Source of the DNA: an uncultured Nitrospira sp.
GTDB taxonomy: Bacteria > Nitrospirota > Nitrospiria > Nitrospirales > Nitrospiraceae
Length of the DNA stretch: 64,000 bases
Reading direction: 5' to 3'
Assembly (NCBI GenBank): GCA_902500825.1
Contig: CABVRX010000001.1
Coordinates: forward strand, 124,001-188,000
Of this stretch, positions 48,350-58,455 are shown in pieces (the stretch's first letter is position 1; each line of letters begins with the position of its first letter). The translations under genes and the position numbers were made by a program. The notes under the pieces are model-generated. The model saw nothing but the letters and a program-made list of their open reading frames with translations. It made no database searches and was not told the origin of the DNA.

Positions 48350-49119
48350 GTCCTGATCCGAACCAAAGAAATTTGGATAATAAGATGTCTGGTTCTTCGC
48401 AGACGGGGGAGCAGGTCTCACTCTCCGGAGCCAAACTCGCAGACAACTCGGACCGAATAGAGCGCAAGTCGCTCGTTCGGGAATATGCGGAAGCGATCAT
48501 CGTGGCGATGATTCTGGCATTCGCCATTCGTGTGTTTGTCGTGCAGGCATTTAAGATTCCATCGGGGTCGATGATTCCCACCTTGCTGATCGGCGATCAC
48601 ATTTTGGTCAGCAAGATGTCCTATGGCCTTCAGTGGCCGACGGACTGCAAGTTGCAATGGAATTTTCCACCGGTCAATTGCTACACATCCGAAACGGTCG
48701 TGACGTTCGGCAAGCCGCAGCGGGGCGATATCATCGTGTTTCGGTTCCCCGAAGATGAAGAGAAAGATTTCATCAAGCGCATTGTCGGGCTGCCGGGAGA
48801 TACCGTCCAGCTTCGAAATAAGATGGTCCTTGTGAACGGCCAACCGCTCGACGACAAAGCCTTTACGCAACGAATCGATCCTGGGGTCATCGACGGCACC
48901 GTTAACCCACGAGATAATTTCGGGCCTGTGACCATCCCCGAGGGATCTTACTTCGTGATGGGCGACAATCGCGACCAAAGCCTGGACAGCCGGTTCTGGG
49001 GATACGTGCGCGAAGAAAAGATCCGCGGAAAGGCGTTTCGTATCTATTGGTCTTGGAATGGGCAGGGAAATTGGACGGAGTGGGTTCGGTGGGAACGATT
49101 CGCCAAGGCGATTCAGTAA
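48346..49119 (+). CDS. lepB: Signal peptidase I
   Basis: A 257-residue S26 peptidase that removes signal peptides at the membrane. A polar N-terminus of about 45 residues precedes one membrane helix (47-67). Catalytic Ser75 in [10 protein letters not shown], Lys144 in [12 protein letters not shown], and box [15 protein letters not shown] near 204-217. Starts in the last codon of lepA; a longer frame from 48211 would lie in lepA and is rejected. Confidence 0.96.
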   Translation: MSPDPNQRNLDNKMSGSSQTGEQVSLSGAKLADNSDRIERKSLVREYAEAIIVAMILAFAIRVFVVQAFKIPSGSMIPTLLIGDHILVSKMSYGLQWPTDCKLQWNFPPVNCYTSETVVTFGKPQRGDIIVFRFPEDEEKDFIKRIVGLPGDTVQLRNKMVLVNGQPLDDKAFTQRIDPGVIDGTVNPRDNFGPVTIPEGSYFVMGDNRDQSLDSRFWGYVREEKIRGKAFRIYWSWNGQGNWTEWVRWERFAKAIQ

Positions 49120-50156
49120 AGAAAATCCGCCGCGATTCTTTTCCCAATGAAGACGTGAATGGGAAGAGTGAAATTCCGTCGCCCAAAGCACTCCGGCAAT
49201 ACCTCCAACGATTTCCACAGGCGTCGGTCCTCGTCGTCGGCGACCTCATTCTCGATCACTATGTGATGGGCCGGGTCAGCCGGATCTCTCCGGAAGCGCC
49301 CGTTCCGGTGGTCCATGTCGAGTCGGAATCGCTCAGACTTGGCGGGGCGGCGAACGTGTTCAACAATATCTTGGCGATGGGGGGAAAGGCCGATCTCTGC
49401 GGTGTGATCGGATCGGATGAAAGCGGACGTCTTCTGATGAAGGAGCTGGGCGACAAACGATCAAGCCGTGGGGGGGTGGTGATCGATCATGATCGCCCGA
49501 CGACCAGAAAAAGTCGGGTGATCGCGCATAACCAGCAGATTGTGCGGTATGACATCGAGGGGCGAAGCGAACTGAAAACCGCGCTGCGACAAAAGATCCT
49601 CCGGTATGTGGAGTCAAGGATCGGAGAGCTATCCTGCGTGGTGGTCTCGGACTATGCCAAGGGAGTCGTGTCGCCTGCACTCATGTCGGAAATCACACGT
49701 CTCGCTGCCTTGCGCAAAGTTCCGGTCATCGTCGATCCCAAGGTTGAACATTTCAGCTATTACAAAGGTGTCACCGTACTCACACCGAATCATCTTGAGG
49801 CGGCTCAAGCCTCCGGATTGCACGGCGACGGCGACCAGACGATCGACGAAGCCGGAGCGATGATTCGACAGCGTCTTGGGTGCCGGTCCGTCCTGATTAC
49901 GCGCGGTGAAAAAGGGATGAGTTTGTACGAAAACGACGGCGCATCGTGGCATTTGCCCACGAAGGCTCGGCAGGTCTATGACGTCACCGGCGCAGGGGAT
50001 ACGGTCATCGGAACCCTGGCACTGGCCCTCTCGGCCGGGGCAAGCATCAAGACGGGCGCGGTCATGGCGAATTATGCGGCCGGGATCGTGGTGGGAATGG
50101 TCGGCACGGCGACGGTCTCGCCCAAGCAGTTGTCCGAGGCGTTTGGAGATGCCTAA
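49089..50156 (+). CDS. rfaE1: D-glycero-beta-D-manno-heptose-7-phosphate kinase
   Basis: A PfkB-type sugar kinase of about 355 residues for ADP-heptose synthesis. N-terminal signature VLVVGDLILDHYVMGRVSRI, then PVPVVHVESESLRLGGAANV, and C-terminal anion hole and base VYDVTGAGDTVIGT. It is the kinase domain only; the cytidylyltransferase domain found in fused HldE is absent. The start is uncertain: GTG 49089, inside the end of lepB, is used; an ATG at 49047 would overlap lepB more. Overlaps kdsB by 8 bases. Confidence 0.9.
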   Translation: MGTIRQGDSVKKIRRDSFPNEDVNGKSEIPSPKALRQYLQRFPQASVLVVGDLILDHYVMGRVSRISPEAPVPVVHVESESLRLGGAANVFNNILAMGGKADLCGVIGSDESGRLLMKELGDKRSSRGGVVIDHDRPTTRKSRVIAHNQQIVRYDIEGRSELKTALRQKILRYVESRIGELSCVVVSDYAKGVVSPALMSEITRLAALRKVPVIVDPKVEHFSYYKGVTVLTPNHLEAAQASGLHGDGDQTIDEAGAMIRQRLGCRSVLITRGEKGMSLYENDGASWHLPTKARQVYDVTGAGDTVIGTLALALSAGASIKTGAVMANYAAGIVVGMVGTATVSPKQLSEAFGDA

Positions 50157-50949
50157 AGCCTCACGATCAGTCACCGTTGTGATTCCAGCCAGATATGGCT
50201 CGTCACGGTTCCCGGGCAAGCCGCTCGTCGAGCTGAACGGCAAGCCGATGATTCAGCATGTGTATGAGCGGGCAGTGGCCTGCCGTGCTGTTTCCGATGT
50301 TTTGGTCGCAACCGACGATGAGCGGATCAAGCAAGCTGTCGAGCGGTTCGGTGGGCGCGTGATCATGGCCACCGGTGATTATCGGACCGGGACGGACCGG
50401 GTCGCTGCCGTGGCCCGTATGTTTGCGGGGGATTACTTTTTAGACTTGCAGGGCGACGAAATTCCGCTGAATCCTGAGTTGCTGACCGACCTGATTGAGC
50501 CGTTTCTTGAAAGCGGGGACGGCATGGGGACGCTCAAGCGCGTGATGGACTTTACGGAGGATCTTCTCAATGCAGCCGTAGTCAAGGTGGTGACCGACGC
50601 CAGAGGACATGCCCTGTACTTTTCACGATCTCCGATTCCATTCGTCCGTGATGATCCGGGAATGAAGGTGGTCGGAGGCCTCCATTACATTCATTTGGGG
50701 TTGTACATCTATACGAAGGAAACCTTGCTTCGATTCGCGGCTCTGCCGACAAGCCGATTGGAAGAAGCTGAAAAGCTTGAACAGCTGCGCGCATTGGAAC
50801 ACGGCATTCGCATTCGTGTGTGGGAGACGAAACATGCCTCCCTGCGGGTCGATCGTCCGGAAGATGTGCCCGATGTCGCGGAGCGATTGCAACAGTTTGA
50901 GGCGGTCAGGCGTGAGTTGCAGAACAGCGGAGTATTTTTCAAGCCATGA
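50149..50949 (+). CDS. kdsB: CMP-Kdo synthetase
   Basis: A 266-residue 3-deoxy-manno-octulosonate cytidylyltransferase activating Kdo for lipid A. Motifs VVIPARYGSSRFPGKPLVE at about 11-29, TGDYRTGTDRVAA near 85, LQGDEIPLNPE near 105, YFSRSPIPFVRD near 155. Begins inside the rfaE1 end (ATG 50149). Confidence 0.95.
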   Translation: MPKASRSVTVVIPARYGSSRFPGKPLVELNGKPMIQHVYERAVACRAVSDVLVATDDERIKQAVERFGGRVIMATGDYRTGTDRVAAVARMFAGDYFLDLQGDEIPLNPELLTDLIEPFLESGDGMGTLKRVMDFTEDLLNAAVVKVVTDARGHALYFSRSPIPFVRDDPGMKVVGGLHYIHLGLYIYTKETLLRFAALPTSRLEEAEKLEQLRALEHGIRIRVWETKHASLRVDRPEDVPDVAERLQQFEAVRRELQNSGVFFKP

Positions 50950-50998
50950 GATTCATATCAGGATTGGAGCAGTCTGACGTCCACGAAAGAGGGCACCT

Positions 50999-52600
50999 AT
51001 GAACAAGTTCATCTTCGTGACCGGTGGAGTGGTCTCATCGCTTGGGAAAGGACTGGCCTCGGCCGCCATTGGAAACCTGCTTGAAAGCCGGGGGCTGAAG
51101 ATCACGTTTCTCAAGTTGGATCCGTACATCAACGTCGACCCCGGCACCATGAACCCCTATCAACACGGAGAGGTCTTTGTCACGGACGACGGAGCTGAGA
51201 CCGATCTTGACCTCGGACATTATGAGCGGTTTACGACCTTGTCGTTGACCAAGGAGAGTAATTACACGACCGGTCGAATCTATCACTCGGTTATCACGAA
51301 AGAACGTCGTGGAGATTACCTCGGTGGGACGGTCCAAGTCGTGCCTCATGTGACGGATGAGATCAAACAGGCGATCATGCGGATCTCCAAGGGAATCGAT
51401 GTTACGATCGTTGAGATCGGCGGGACGGTCGGTGACATTGAGAGCTTGCCGTTTCTCGAAGCCATTCGGCAGATGCCGTACGACGTCGGGCGTGACAATG
51501 TGTTGTACGTCCACCTGACCTTAGTGCCCTACATCGGAACGGCCGGTGAACTGAAGACCAAACCGACGCAACATTCGGTGAATAAACTTCGAGAAATCGG
51601 TATCCAGCCCAACATTCTGTTGTGCCGAACCGACCGTTATATTCCCCCGGAGCTCAAGGGCAAGATTGCGATGTTCTGCAATGTCGATAAAGATGCCGTG
51701 ATCACGGCCAAAGACGTCGAGACGATCTACGAAGTGCCGATCGTATTCCGGAAAGAAGGATTGGACGAGTTGATCGTTCGTCAGCTCCATGTGGAAACCG
51801 GTCAGCCCAATCTGCGTGAGTGGGATGCGATGGTGCAGAAGATCAAGCGTCCGAAGCATGAGATTTCTGTCGCGCTGGTGGGCAAATATGTCGGTTTAAA
51901 AGAATGCTACAAGAGCTTGGGAGAAGCGCTGATTCACGGTGGGATCGATCATGAAACCAAGGTCAATGTCAATTGGATCGAATCCGAAGATATCGAGCGG
52001 CAAGGGACGGAACGCATCTTACGCGAGGCCGACGGCATCTTGATCCCCGGTGGATTCGGGACAAGAGGGATCGAGGGAAAAGTGACGACCATTCGGTATG
52101 CGCGGGAACGTCAAGTCCCTTTTCTCGGTCTGTGTTTAGGTATGCAATGCGCCGCAATCGAATTTGCTCGGAATGTGGCCGGACTGGCCGGCGCCAACAG
52201 CGCCGAGTTCGACGAACGGTCGCCTCATCCCGTGATCCATCTTATGCCCGATCAGCATGGCGTGAACGACAAGGGTGGGACCATGCGACTCGGATCGTAT
52301 CTCTGCAAGTTGGGGGAGGGGACGCTTGCGCAGAAGATGTATGGTGTGAGCGAGGTTCGTGAACGCCATCGCCATCGCTATGAATTCAATAATTCGTATC
52401 GTGAGCAACTGACTGCGAAGGGACTGGTCCTGAGCGGGGTCTCTCCTGACGGGCGATTGGTTGAAATCCTCGAACTGAAGGACCATCCGTGGTTCTTAGG
52501 GACGCAATTTCATCCCGAATACAGTTCCCGTCCGCACCGTCCGCATCCGCTTTTTAGTGGATTCGTAGGAGCAGCGTTGCGCAAGAAATTAGGACATTAG
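50999..52600 (+). CDS. pyrG: CTP synthase
   Basis: A 533-residue enzyme aminating UTP to CTP. Synthetase domain: [18 protein letters not shown] at 5-22, [20 protein letters not shown]-type region near 40-60, and [15 protein letters not shown] near 138. Amidotransferase: nucleophile Cys in [15 protein letters not shown] near 380 and HPEY near 512. Supplies the CTP used by the flanking kdsB and pgsA steps. Confidence 0.97.
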   Translation: MNKFIFVTGGVVSSLGKGLASAAIGNLLESRGLKITFLKLDPYINVDPGTMNPYQHGEVFVTDDGAETDLDLGHYERFTTLSLTKESNYTTGRIYHSVITKERRGDYLGGTVQVVPHVTDEIKQAIMRISKGIDVTIVEIGGTVGDIESLPFLEAIRQMPYDVGRDNVLYVHLTLVPYIGTAGELKTKPTQHSVNKLREIGIQPNILLCRTDRYIPPELKGKIAMFCNVDKDAVITAKDVETIYEVPIVFRKEGLDELIVRQLHVETGQPNLREWDAMVQKIKRPKHEISVALVGKYVGLKECYKSLGEALIHGGIDHETKVNVNWIESEDIERQGTERILREADGILIPGGFGTRGIEGKVTTIRYARERQVPFLGLCLGMQCAAIEFARNVAGLAGANSAEFDERSPHPVIHLMPDQHGVNDKGGTMRLGSYLCKLGEGTLAQKMYGVSEVRERHRHRYEFNNSYREQLTAKGLVLSGVSPDGRLVEILELKDHPWFLGTQFHPEYSSRPHRPHPLFSGFVGAALRKKLGH

Positions 52601-52609
52601 TTGTAGACC

Positions 52610-53437
52610 ATGGCACAGCTCGTCGATATTGGAACGTTCAAGGTCGGCCAAGGGCAACGCCCGTTTCTGATTGCCGGGCCTTGTGTGATCGAGAGCGAGC
52701 AACTCGTGATGGACACGGCGGGGCAAGTCGCCGAGCTGACGAAGACGCTGGGGATCCCATACATCTTCAAGTCGTCATTCGACAAAGCGAACCGTACCTC
52801 CATCAAGTCGTTTCGTGGTCCTGGGATCAAAGAGGGTCTGGCCATTCTGAAAAAGGTGAAGGACCACTTTGTCCTACCTATTTTGACCGATGTGCACACG
52901 GAAGAGCAGGCGACGGAAGCCGGAAAGGTCGTGGATGTCCTCCAGATTCCCGCTTTTCTCTGTCGACAGACGGATCTCCTGATTGCCGCCGCACAAACCG
53001 GAAAAGTCGTGAATGTGAAGAAGGGCCAGTTTCTCTCACCGATAGAAATAGGCAATGCGGTGAAGAAAGTCGAAGAATGTGGCAACCGTCGCATTCTGCT
53101 CACCGAGCGGGGATCCTCATTTGGTTACAACAATCTTGTCGTGGATATGCGATCCTTTCCTATTTTGAGAAACTTCGGGTATCCTGTCGTGTTCGATGCG
53201 ACGCACAGCGTTCAACTGCCGGGAGGTGGCGGGACGAAATCCAGCGGGCAGCGTGAATTTGTCGAACCATTGGCCTGCGCCGCCGCCGGAGCAGGGGTCG
53301 ACGGGTTTTTCATGGAGGTCCATCCGAATCCCGACGAGGCACTGTCCGATGGGCCGAATATGGTCCCGTTGCATCAATTGAAGTCCTTGCTGGAACGGAT
53401 CATGCGCATATGCGACGCAGCAAAACCAAGAACGTGA
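52610..53437 (+). CDS. kdsA: Kdo-8-phosphate synthase
   Basis: A 275-residue aldolase-type enzyme condensing PEP with arabinose-5-phosphate. [14 protein letters not shown] near 20-33, [16 protein letters not shown] near 57-72, [17 protein letters not shown] near 164, and [12 protein letters not shown] near 195. Starts 9 bases after pyrG; overlaps the next open frame. Confidence 0.96.
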   Translation: MAQLVDIGTFKVGQGQRPFLIAGPCVIESEQLVMDTAGQVAELTKTLGIPYIFKSSFDKANRTSIKSFRGPGIKEGLAILKKVKDHFVLPILTDVHTEEQATEAGKVVDVLQIPAFLCRQTDLLIAAAQTGKVVNVKKGQFLSPIEIGNAVKKVEECGNRRILLTERGSSFGYNNLVVDMRSFPILRNFGYPVVFDATHSVQLPGGGGTKSSGQREFVEPLACAAAGAGVDGFFMEVHPNPDEALSDGPNMVPLHQLKSLLERIMRICDAAKPRT

Positions 53438-54492
53438 AGGCGGTCAGTCCGGTTTCGAAGACGAAAAAGAGCCGCAGCAATCCTATGACGGTGAAGCCAT
53501 CCGGTCGAGGGTCAAAAGCCGAAAAAATGGAGGAAAGTCTTGCCGATGGCCGGCGCGTCCTCGAAATCGAAGCTCGAGCCGTTCAATCGCTTGTGGACCG
53601 GCTGGATGCCAAGTTCGCGAAGGCCGTGGATCTGCTCGTTCAATGTAAGGGAAAGGTCGTCGTCTCCGGCATGGGGAAGTCGGGCTTGATCGGCCAAAAA
53701 ATTGCCGCGACGCTCGCCAGTACCGGCACCTCGTCGTTCTTCCTGCATCCCGCCGAAGGCGTGCACGGAGATCTGGGCATGTTGGCCCGTCGGGATGCGC
53801 TGGTCGCGATTTCCAACAGCGGCGAGACGCAGGAGTTGCTCCAATTACTCCCGTTTGTGAAGCGCTTAGGCATTCCGGTGATCGCATTCACCGGGCGGAC
53901 GAATTCGACCCTGGCGAAAAATTCCGACGTTGCGCTTGATGTGTCGGTGCAGGAAGAAGCCTGTCCCATGGGATTGGCCCCGACCGCCAGCACGACGGCC
54001 ACGCTGGCTCTGGGTGACGCGCTTGCCGTTGCCCTTCTGCAAAAACGAGAATTCAAGGAAGAGGATTTTGCCCGATTCCACCCAGGCGGCACCTTGGGAC
54101 GCCGGTTGTTGATCAAAGTGAAAGATCTCATGCATGCCGATTCGGAGATCCCGATGGTCCAAGCCACCGTCGGAGGCATGGCGGCCATGCTTGAAATGAC
54201 GGCAAAAAAGCTCGGCATGACGACGGTGGTGGATCAGGAGGGTGGGTTGGTCGGAGTGATTACCGACGGCGACTTGCGACGGTTTATCCAGCGGGGCATG
54301 GATTTGGTGAACACGACGGCAAGCGAGTTGGCTTCACGCAATCCAAAAACGATCGGACCGCATGAACTGGCGGCTACGGCGGTGGAGATGATGGAACGGT
54401 ATTCGATCACGACACTGGTGGTGACGGAAGACGGTCGGGCTATCCGAGGAGTCATCCATCTACACGATCTACTCAAGAACGGGATTGTTTAG
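53410..54492 (+). CDS. kdsD: Arabinose-5-phosphate isomerase (SIS plus two CBS domains)
   Basis: A 360-residue KpsF/GutQ-type isomerase making arabinose-5-phosphate for Kdo. A Lys/Ser-rich N-terminus of about 45 residues precedes the SIS domain ([20 protein letters not shown] near 80, SNSGETQEL near 140) and two CBS repeats (about 235-290 and 305-358, with [12 protein letters not shown]). The ATG at 53410 lies in the end of kdsA; ATG 53485 would give the standard length. The expected kdsC (Kdo-8P phosphatase) is not next to it. Confidence 0.93.
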   Translation: MRRSKTKNVKAVSPVSKTKKSRSNPMTVKPSGRGSKAEKMEESLADGRRVLEIEARAVQSLVDRLDAKFAKAVDLLVQCKGKVVVSGMGKSGLIGQKIAATLASTGTSSFFLHPAEGVHGDLGMLARRDALVAISNSGETQELLQLLPFVKRLGIPVIAFTGRTNSTLAKNSDVALDVSVQEEACPMGLAPTASTTATLALGDALAVALLQKREFKEEDFARFHPGGTLGRRLLIKVKDLMHADSEIPMVQATVGGMAAMLEMTAKKLGMTTVVDQEGGLVGVITDGDLRRFIQRGMDLVNTTASELASRNPKTIGPHELAATAVEMMERYSITTLVVTEDGRAIRGVIHLHDLLKNGIV

Positions 54493-54507
54493 GAGACAGG
54501 TGTAACT

Positions 54508-55104
54508 ATGAACCGCGTTCTGGAAGTGTGGCGAGAGATCGGGCAAGAGTCCCTCAATCTGCCCAATCTCCTGACGCTCATCCGCATACTCCTGATTCCC
54601 GTCTTCATTATTCTCTTCGTCAATCCAACGCCCGATCAATCGCTGGCGGCGGCTATTATCTTTACCGTCGCGGCAGTGACGGATATGTTGGACGGCTACA
54701 TCGCACGGCGAACCGGCCAGGTGACGAAGCTCGGCAAACTGCTCGATCCGATCGCCGACAAACTCTTGGTCTTATCGGCGCTGATTCTCTTGATGAATGT
54801 AGATCGGGTCAGCGCGTTGGTAGCATTACTCATCATTGCGCGCGAAGTCGCAGTGACCGGCATCCGCGCCATTGCTGCGGGAGAAGGGATGATCATTCCG
54901 GCGGAGACGACCGGGAAATACAAGATGGCGCTCCAAGTCATCGCCATCATTCTGCTGATCCTGGAGGGGACGGGGCTTGCGGAACTCGGCAATATGCACC
55001 TAGCCGGCACCGTTACATTGTATTTGTCGCTGGTGCTGGGTTATCTCTCCGGCAGTCAGTATGTGTGGACCTTTTGGAAGCAGGTCGTCGCGAAGGGACT
55101 CTGA
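54508..55104 (+). CDS. pgsA: CDP-diacylglycerol-glycerol-3-phosphate 3-phosphatidyltransferase
   Basis: A 198-residue membrane enzyme of phosphatidylglycerol synthesis. The N-terminus NLPNLLTLIRILLIPVF and the CDP-alcohol motif DGYIARRTGQVTKLGKLLDP-IADK (D-G-x2-A-R-x8-G-x3-D-x3-D) near 62-85 are intact; about five membrane helices. AGGAG before ATG 54508. Last gene of the lepA-to-pgsA run. Confidence 0.94.
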   Translation: MNRVLEVWREIGQESLNLPNLLTLIRILLIPVFIILFVNPTPDQSLAAAIIFTVAAVTDMLDGYIARRTGQVTKLGKLLDPIADKLLVLSALILLMNVDRVSALVALLIIAREVAVTGIRAIAAGEGMIIPAETTGKYKMALQVIAIILLILEGTGLAELGNMHLAGTVTLYLSLVLGYLSGSQYVWTFWKQVVAKGL

Positions 55105-55185
55105 CGGAATTTCAATACAGAGCAGCGATCGAGTATGATGCCTCTCTCACGTAATCTTGAATCGGCAACAACCTAAGTCTACCGC

Positions 55186-56034
55186 GTGCCGAGGAACCCA
55201 AGACTTCTCTCCTGTGCCTGCGCCGTTCTCTTTGTCCACATCACATTAACGGCCTGTCGCGAAAACACAACGCCTCCGCAACTTGAAACCTTTGCCTATC
55301 CGAGTGCGAATAGACAGTGCCCAGCGGGATCTCGACCTGGGCTAGCCGGTGCAACCGATGGGAAAGTTTCAGCTGACGGCATTCGGTATATGGTGCGGAC
55401 ACCCTCCAACTATGATGCGACCTTTGCGCATCCTCTCCTTATGGTTTACGCTCCGGCCGGACAGAGTCGCTGGGCATCGGAGCGACTCACAGGTCTCACG
55501 ACTGCAGCGACGGGTGCCGGGTTTGTTGTGGCATACGTTGATCACCGATCGTTAAGCGTCTCTACCATCGAACAGCTTGGGACAATCCCCGACCTGGTTG
55601 CGAAGGAGTGGTGCATCGATGAGCACAGAGTGTATGTCACCGGCCATTCAGATGGGGGCACCGCGTCCTTGATGCTATCTGTACTCGAAAAGACGAAGAA
55701 GGTACCAGCCGCAATCGTACCGAGTGCCGCTGGGGTGACCGGCAAGGATCTCGATGCGTTTCGATGTCCGGCTCCCATACCAGTCATGATTATGCATAGT
55801 AAGAACGACAGCCTGTTTCCCGGTTGGGGAGCCCAAACATCAGCCTGGTGGGCGGGCTGCAATCGTTGTGATGCCACAAAGACCAAAACAGTGGAAGGCG
55901 GGTGCCGCGCCTATCAGCAATGTGCGTCGAATGGTGCAACGCTCTACTGCGAAGGAACCGGCGGTCATCGGGATTGGCCGAATCTGAATCGAGTCATGCT
56001 GGAGTTTTTTGCGCATCCAGAGAAGTTTCAGTAA
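55186..56034 (+). CDS. Secreted PHB-depolymerase-like esterase
   Basis: A 282-residue alpha/beta hydrolase of the LpqC/PHB-depolymerase type. GTG start at 55186; signal peptide with possible lipobox TLTAC at about residue 24. Nucleophile Ser in VTGHSDGGTAS near 160, Asp likely in MHSKNDSLFPG near 212, His in GTGGHRDWP near 265, plus several Cys likely in disulfides (CNRCD, GGCRAYQQCA). Substrate unknown. Monocistronic between pgsA and plsY. Confidence 0.83.
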   Translation: MPRNPRLLSCACAVLFVHITLTACRENTTPPQLETFAYPSANRQCPAGSRPGLAGATDGKVSADGIRYMVRTPSNYDATFAHPLLMVYAPAGQSRWASERLTGLTTAATGAGFVVAYVDHRSLSVSTIEQLGTIPDLVAKEWCIDEHRVYVTGHSDGGTASLMLSVLEKTKKVPAAIVPSAAGVTGKDLDAFRCPAPIPVMIMHSKNDSLFPGWGAQTSAWWAGCNRCDATKTKTVEGGCRAYQQCASNGATLYCEGTGGHRDWPNLNRVMLEFFAHPEKFQ

Positions 56035-56084
56035 TCGTCAGCAGCAGCGCTCCTTTCTAAATGCTGATAGCACCGAGAGATTGA

Positions 56085-56693
56085 ATGGATCAGACAGGAT
56101 TGATCATAGCGCTTGCTTTGTGCGGATATCTGCTGGGAGCTGTTCCATTTGGAGTGGCCATCTCAAAAGCGATGGGATTGCCCGACCCCCGCACGGTCGG
56201 GAGCAAGAACGTCGGCTTTACAAATGTCTTGCGTGTGTCTGGCAAGAAGGCGGGCATCCTGACCCTGATCGGAGACATGGGCAAGGGTTGGGTGATGGGC
56301 TTTGTCGCGACGCAATTGCTACAGGACGAATGGGCCATTTTAGTCGTCGCCCTTGCACCATTTCTTGGTCATCTCTTCTCGCCGTTTCTCAGATTCAAAG
56401 GTGGCAAAGGTGTCGCGACGGCGCTTGGGTCCGTCCTCGGTGTCGCGCCGTTAATCGGTCTGTTGTTGCTTCTGGCATGGACTGGAGCTGTTGCGCTGTG
56501 GCGCTACTCTTCCGGCGGAGCGCTGACGGCGTTCGGACTCTTTCCAATCATCGCGGCGTTGGCTCGTCCAACTTCGGCATTCATCCTCTTTTCGGCCGTG
56601 GTGAGCGGATTGATTGTGATTAAGCACAAGGGAAACATCGAACGGTTGTGGAAGGGGACGGAAAGTAAGATGGGGGAGAGGAAATCGGAATAG
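56085..56693 (+). CDS. plsY: Glycerol-3-phosphate acyltransferase PlsY
   Basis: A 202-residue polytopic protein (five to six membrane helices) that acylates glycerol-3-phosphate from acyl-phosphate, the first step of phospholipid synthesis. Motifs GYLLGAVPFGVAISKAMG, GSKNVGFTNVLRVSGKKAG near 41-59, and FRFKGGKGVATALG near 104-117 are the three PlsY signatures. An overlapping open frame at 56009-56623 is a shadow. Confidence 0.95.
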   Translation: MDQTGLIIALALCGYLLGAVPFGVAISKAMGLPDPRTVGSKNVGFTNVLRVSGKKAGILTLIGDMGKGWVMGFVATQLLQDEWAILVVALAPFLGHLFSPFLRFKGGKGVATALGSVLGVAPLIGLLLLLAWTGAVALWRYSSGGALTAFGLFPIIAALARPTSAFILFSAVVSGLIVIKHKGNIERLWKGTESKMGERKSE

Positions 56694-56787
56694 GGAGCAG
56701 TCAGACTGGTCTTGTGCTCGCCGAGGCCCCACGATGAAACGGTGGTCCCTCAATGCGCGCAGTAAAGACCAATCTGACTACTCCCTA
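56691..56787. repeat. Palindromic intergenic element
   Basis: Arms of 23 bases at 56691-56713 and 56765-56787 (TAGGGAGCAGTCAGACTGG with its near-complement, two mismatches) enclose a 51-base core that holds GCGCGCAGTAAAG. A looser element of similar design follows to about 56935 (GAAGAGAGGA left, TCCTCTCTTG right, core GATGCGTGCAGTGAATG). The left arm begins inside the plsY stop codon. Confidence 0.6.
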
Positions 56788-57117
56788 TCTTTGTGGGGTG
56801 GGGGAAGAGAGGAATCCATTGCGGGTTCCGGCACGGTGCACAGCTCCTGCTGTACCACGCACTGGTGGAATGAGCGCCCTCAGAAGGGCCTCGTTCGATG
56901 CGTGCAGTGAATGACAACCTAGCCGCTCCTCTCTTGTTTTTCGGAGGAAAGAGGAGCCGAGCGCGCAGTTCTGGATTCAACCGGAGTCAGAGTGTAATTT
57001 CGAAAGAACCACCCATGTAACTTAAGTGTCAGCGAACGCCATGACACTCTGATCTCAACTTTCAATCCATTTCCCGTTTTATTCACATGCAACAATCGTT
57101 GATCTGTTCACGCGTCA
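56788..57117. other. Intergenic stretch with a second hairpin-rich element
   Basis: 330 bases without a gene. 56800-56940 is a second palindromic element related to 56691-56787, with inner hairpins (for example GAGCGCCCTCAGAAGGGCCTC around 56873). 56940-57117 shows nothing recognisable. Confidence 0.4.
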
Positions 57118-57756
57118 TCACTTTGTGCGTGCACGCAAATCTGCGAGACCACCAGACACGAATGAACGTATCGTCTCCCGCTCGCTTCGGGTCAACTGAA
57201 TACTGACAGGCTGTTCCGACCGAATTCCGAGCCGTGCGGCATCATCCGTCGACAGGGTATCGAGATCGAGGAGACGATGGATTTGTTCAAGTTCCGCGAT
57301 TGCCTCTTGAGGAAGCAATGGTTCCAGCACGAGCGGTTCGAATGCTCTTTCAGCCCACGGATGTTCGACGGAGTTCTGACGATAGCCTGGCGCGACAACG
57401 AGAACTGAGCCTAGATTGGAGTATCGTCCTGTGACTGCCATGAACGCCCACCAGATTCCAATCACTGAGCCGCCATCCAGTGAGAGGACTTCACCTGAGC
57501 GTTGCACACGGGCGTCCTCCAGACGCACCGACTCGAACATGCCTCCACTAGAGCCATGGCCTGTAGCGATACCCGTATACACGGTGAAACTTGGCACAAG
57601 TAGCACTTCTGAAATTGTTGCACCCGAGCTACCATCCATAAACCTTGCTGCATTTATGCGAACGGGGTCCTTCTGCTCAGCAAGAGGGACACAGCCAGAA
57701 AACCAGATGACCACGAAGACACCTGAGACCACGACCATACGTTGAATGATCAGCAT
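57118..57756 (-). CDS. Putative lipoprotein of unknown function
   Basis: A 212-residue protein with a lipoprotein signal (lipobox WFSGC at residue 22). The mature part has Ser/Gly-rich strands (GIATGHGSSGGMFESVRLED), a VGIW-like strand region with SVIGIWWAFMAVTGR, and a C-terminal acidic helix. No family recognised. It stands alone between repeat-rich DNA on the left and decayed genes on the right. Confidence 0.65.
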   Translation of the reverse strand: MLIIQRMVVVSGVFVVIWFSGCVPLAEQKDPVRINAARFMDGSSGATISEVLLVPSFTVYTGIATGHGSSGGMFESVRLEDARVQRSGEVLSLDGGSVIGIWWAFMAVTGRYSNLGSVLVVAPGYRQNSVEHPWAERAFEPLVLEPLLPQEAIAELEQIHRLLDLDTLSTDDAARLGIRSEQPVSIQLTRSERETIRSFVSGGLADLRARTK

Positions 57757-58043
57757 ATCAGCCTAGCTATCGAGTAGTTTGGTCAGTCTATTCGACAATC
57801 GGTTTCTTGAGCTAGAGCAATCCGAATAAACCTTATTGTCTTTTCGTATACTTAGCAAGAATTTCTCAACCTCCAGAGGGTGGCAAAAACTGTAGGGCTG
57901 GTCAGCCTATAATCTAATCCTGGGCAGAAAACCGGGATGCTCACTTTCTCTACTAGGGAGTGAGAAGTACGAGTGAGGATGCTCAGGAAGTAGGTCACTG
58001 CTGGCTATTGCTGGAGGGGGAAAGAACTATCCAGTCGGAGCAT
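57757..58043. other. Non-coding stretch upstream of the lipoprotein gene
   Basis: 287 bases with an AT-rich part (57800-57860) that may hold the leftward promoter. No gene or repeat recognised. Confidence 0.35.
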
Positions 58044-58132
58044 TCACCAGGCGACGATGCTGACTTGTGCGGAATAGCCGAGCTGGAAAAGGAGCTGCTC
58101 GCAATCTTCCCAGGTGAGGCCGAATGCGCGCA
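58044..58132 (-). pseudogene. 3' fragment duplicated from the gene at 58456
   Basis: On the minus strand this encodes RAFGLTWEDCEQLLFQLGYS and ends AQVSIVAW before TGA. It is closely related to the end of the 58456-58728 gene (RAFGL-stop-DDCEQLLAQLGYS, AQISIVAR). Nothing before RAF is preserved, so it is a truncated second copy about 410 bases away. Confidence 0.6.
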
Positions 58133-58196
58133 GGCAATGATCCAGCCGTGCTGGTCTCAGGAGGGTACTATCCTTAACGGGAGAGTCAACGCAGCG

Positions 58197-58451
58197 CTAA
58201 GCGGTGCGTGCCGCTTTTCTGCGCGTCCTGGTTAAGCGCCGGGTTATGCGTGTTGTCTTCTCCGTCAATACGAGTAAGCCGGCAAGTGCTTCATTGACTG
58301 CTTTTGAGGTAGGAAAGGCTTTTGCAATAGCCGGCTCCAACAGGGCAACCGAAGTTCCTGCGGCCACTGCCGAATAAAATTTTCCTCTTTCCAGTTTTGT
58401 AAAGTCAGACCGTTTGTACTCTGAACGCATGTTGTCTTTATCCCTCTTCAT
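58197..58451 (-). CDS. Antitoxin-like small protein
   Basis: An 84-residue basic protein from ATG 58451; ATG 58430 (MRSEYKRSDF) is an equally plausible start. Key features: KRSDFTKLERGKFY at the N-terminus, VALLEPAIAKAFPTSKAVNE in the middle, and an Arg/Lys-rich end (RRLTRTRRKAA). The FPTSxAVNEALxxLL pattern recurs in small plasmid or chromosomal TA-like proteins as I recall them, but no family name can be given safely. It begins 5 bases after the end of the broken gene upstream, suggesting a two-gene unit. Confidence 0.55.
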   Translation of the reverse strand: MKRDKDNMRSEYKRSDFTKLERGKFYSAVAAGTSVALLEPAIAKAFPTSKAVNEALAGLLVLTEKTTRITRRLTRTRRKAARTA

Positions 58452-58455
58452 ATAA

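Noticed and set aside
56009-56623. Open frame overlapping plsY in another frame
   Set aside because: plsY shows three family signatures in its own frame; the alternative has no domain and begins inside the esterase gene.
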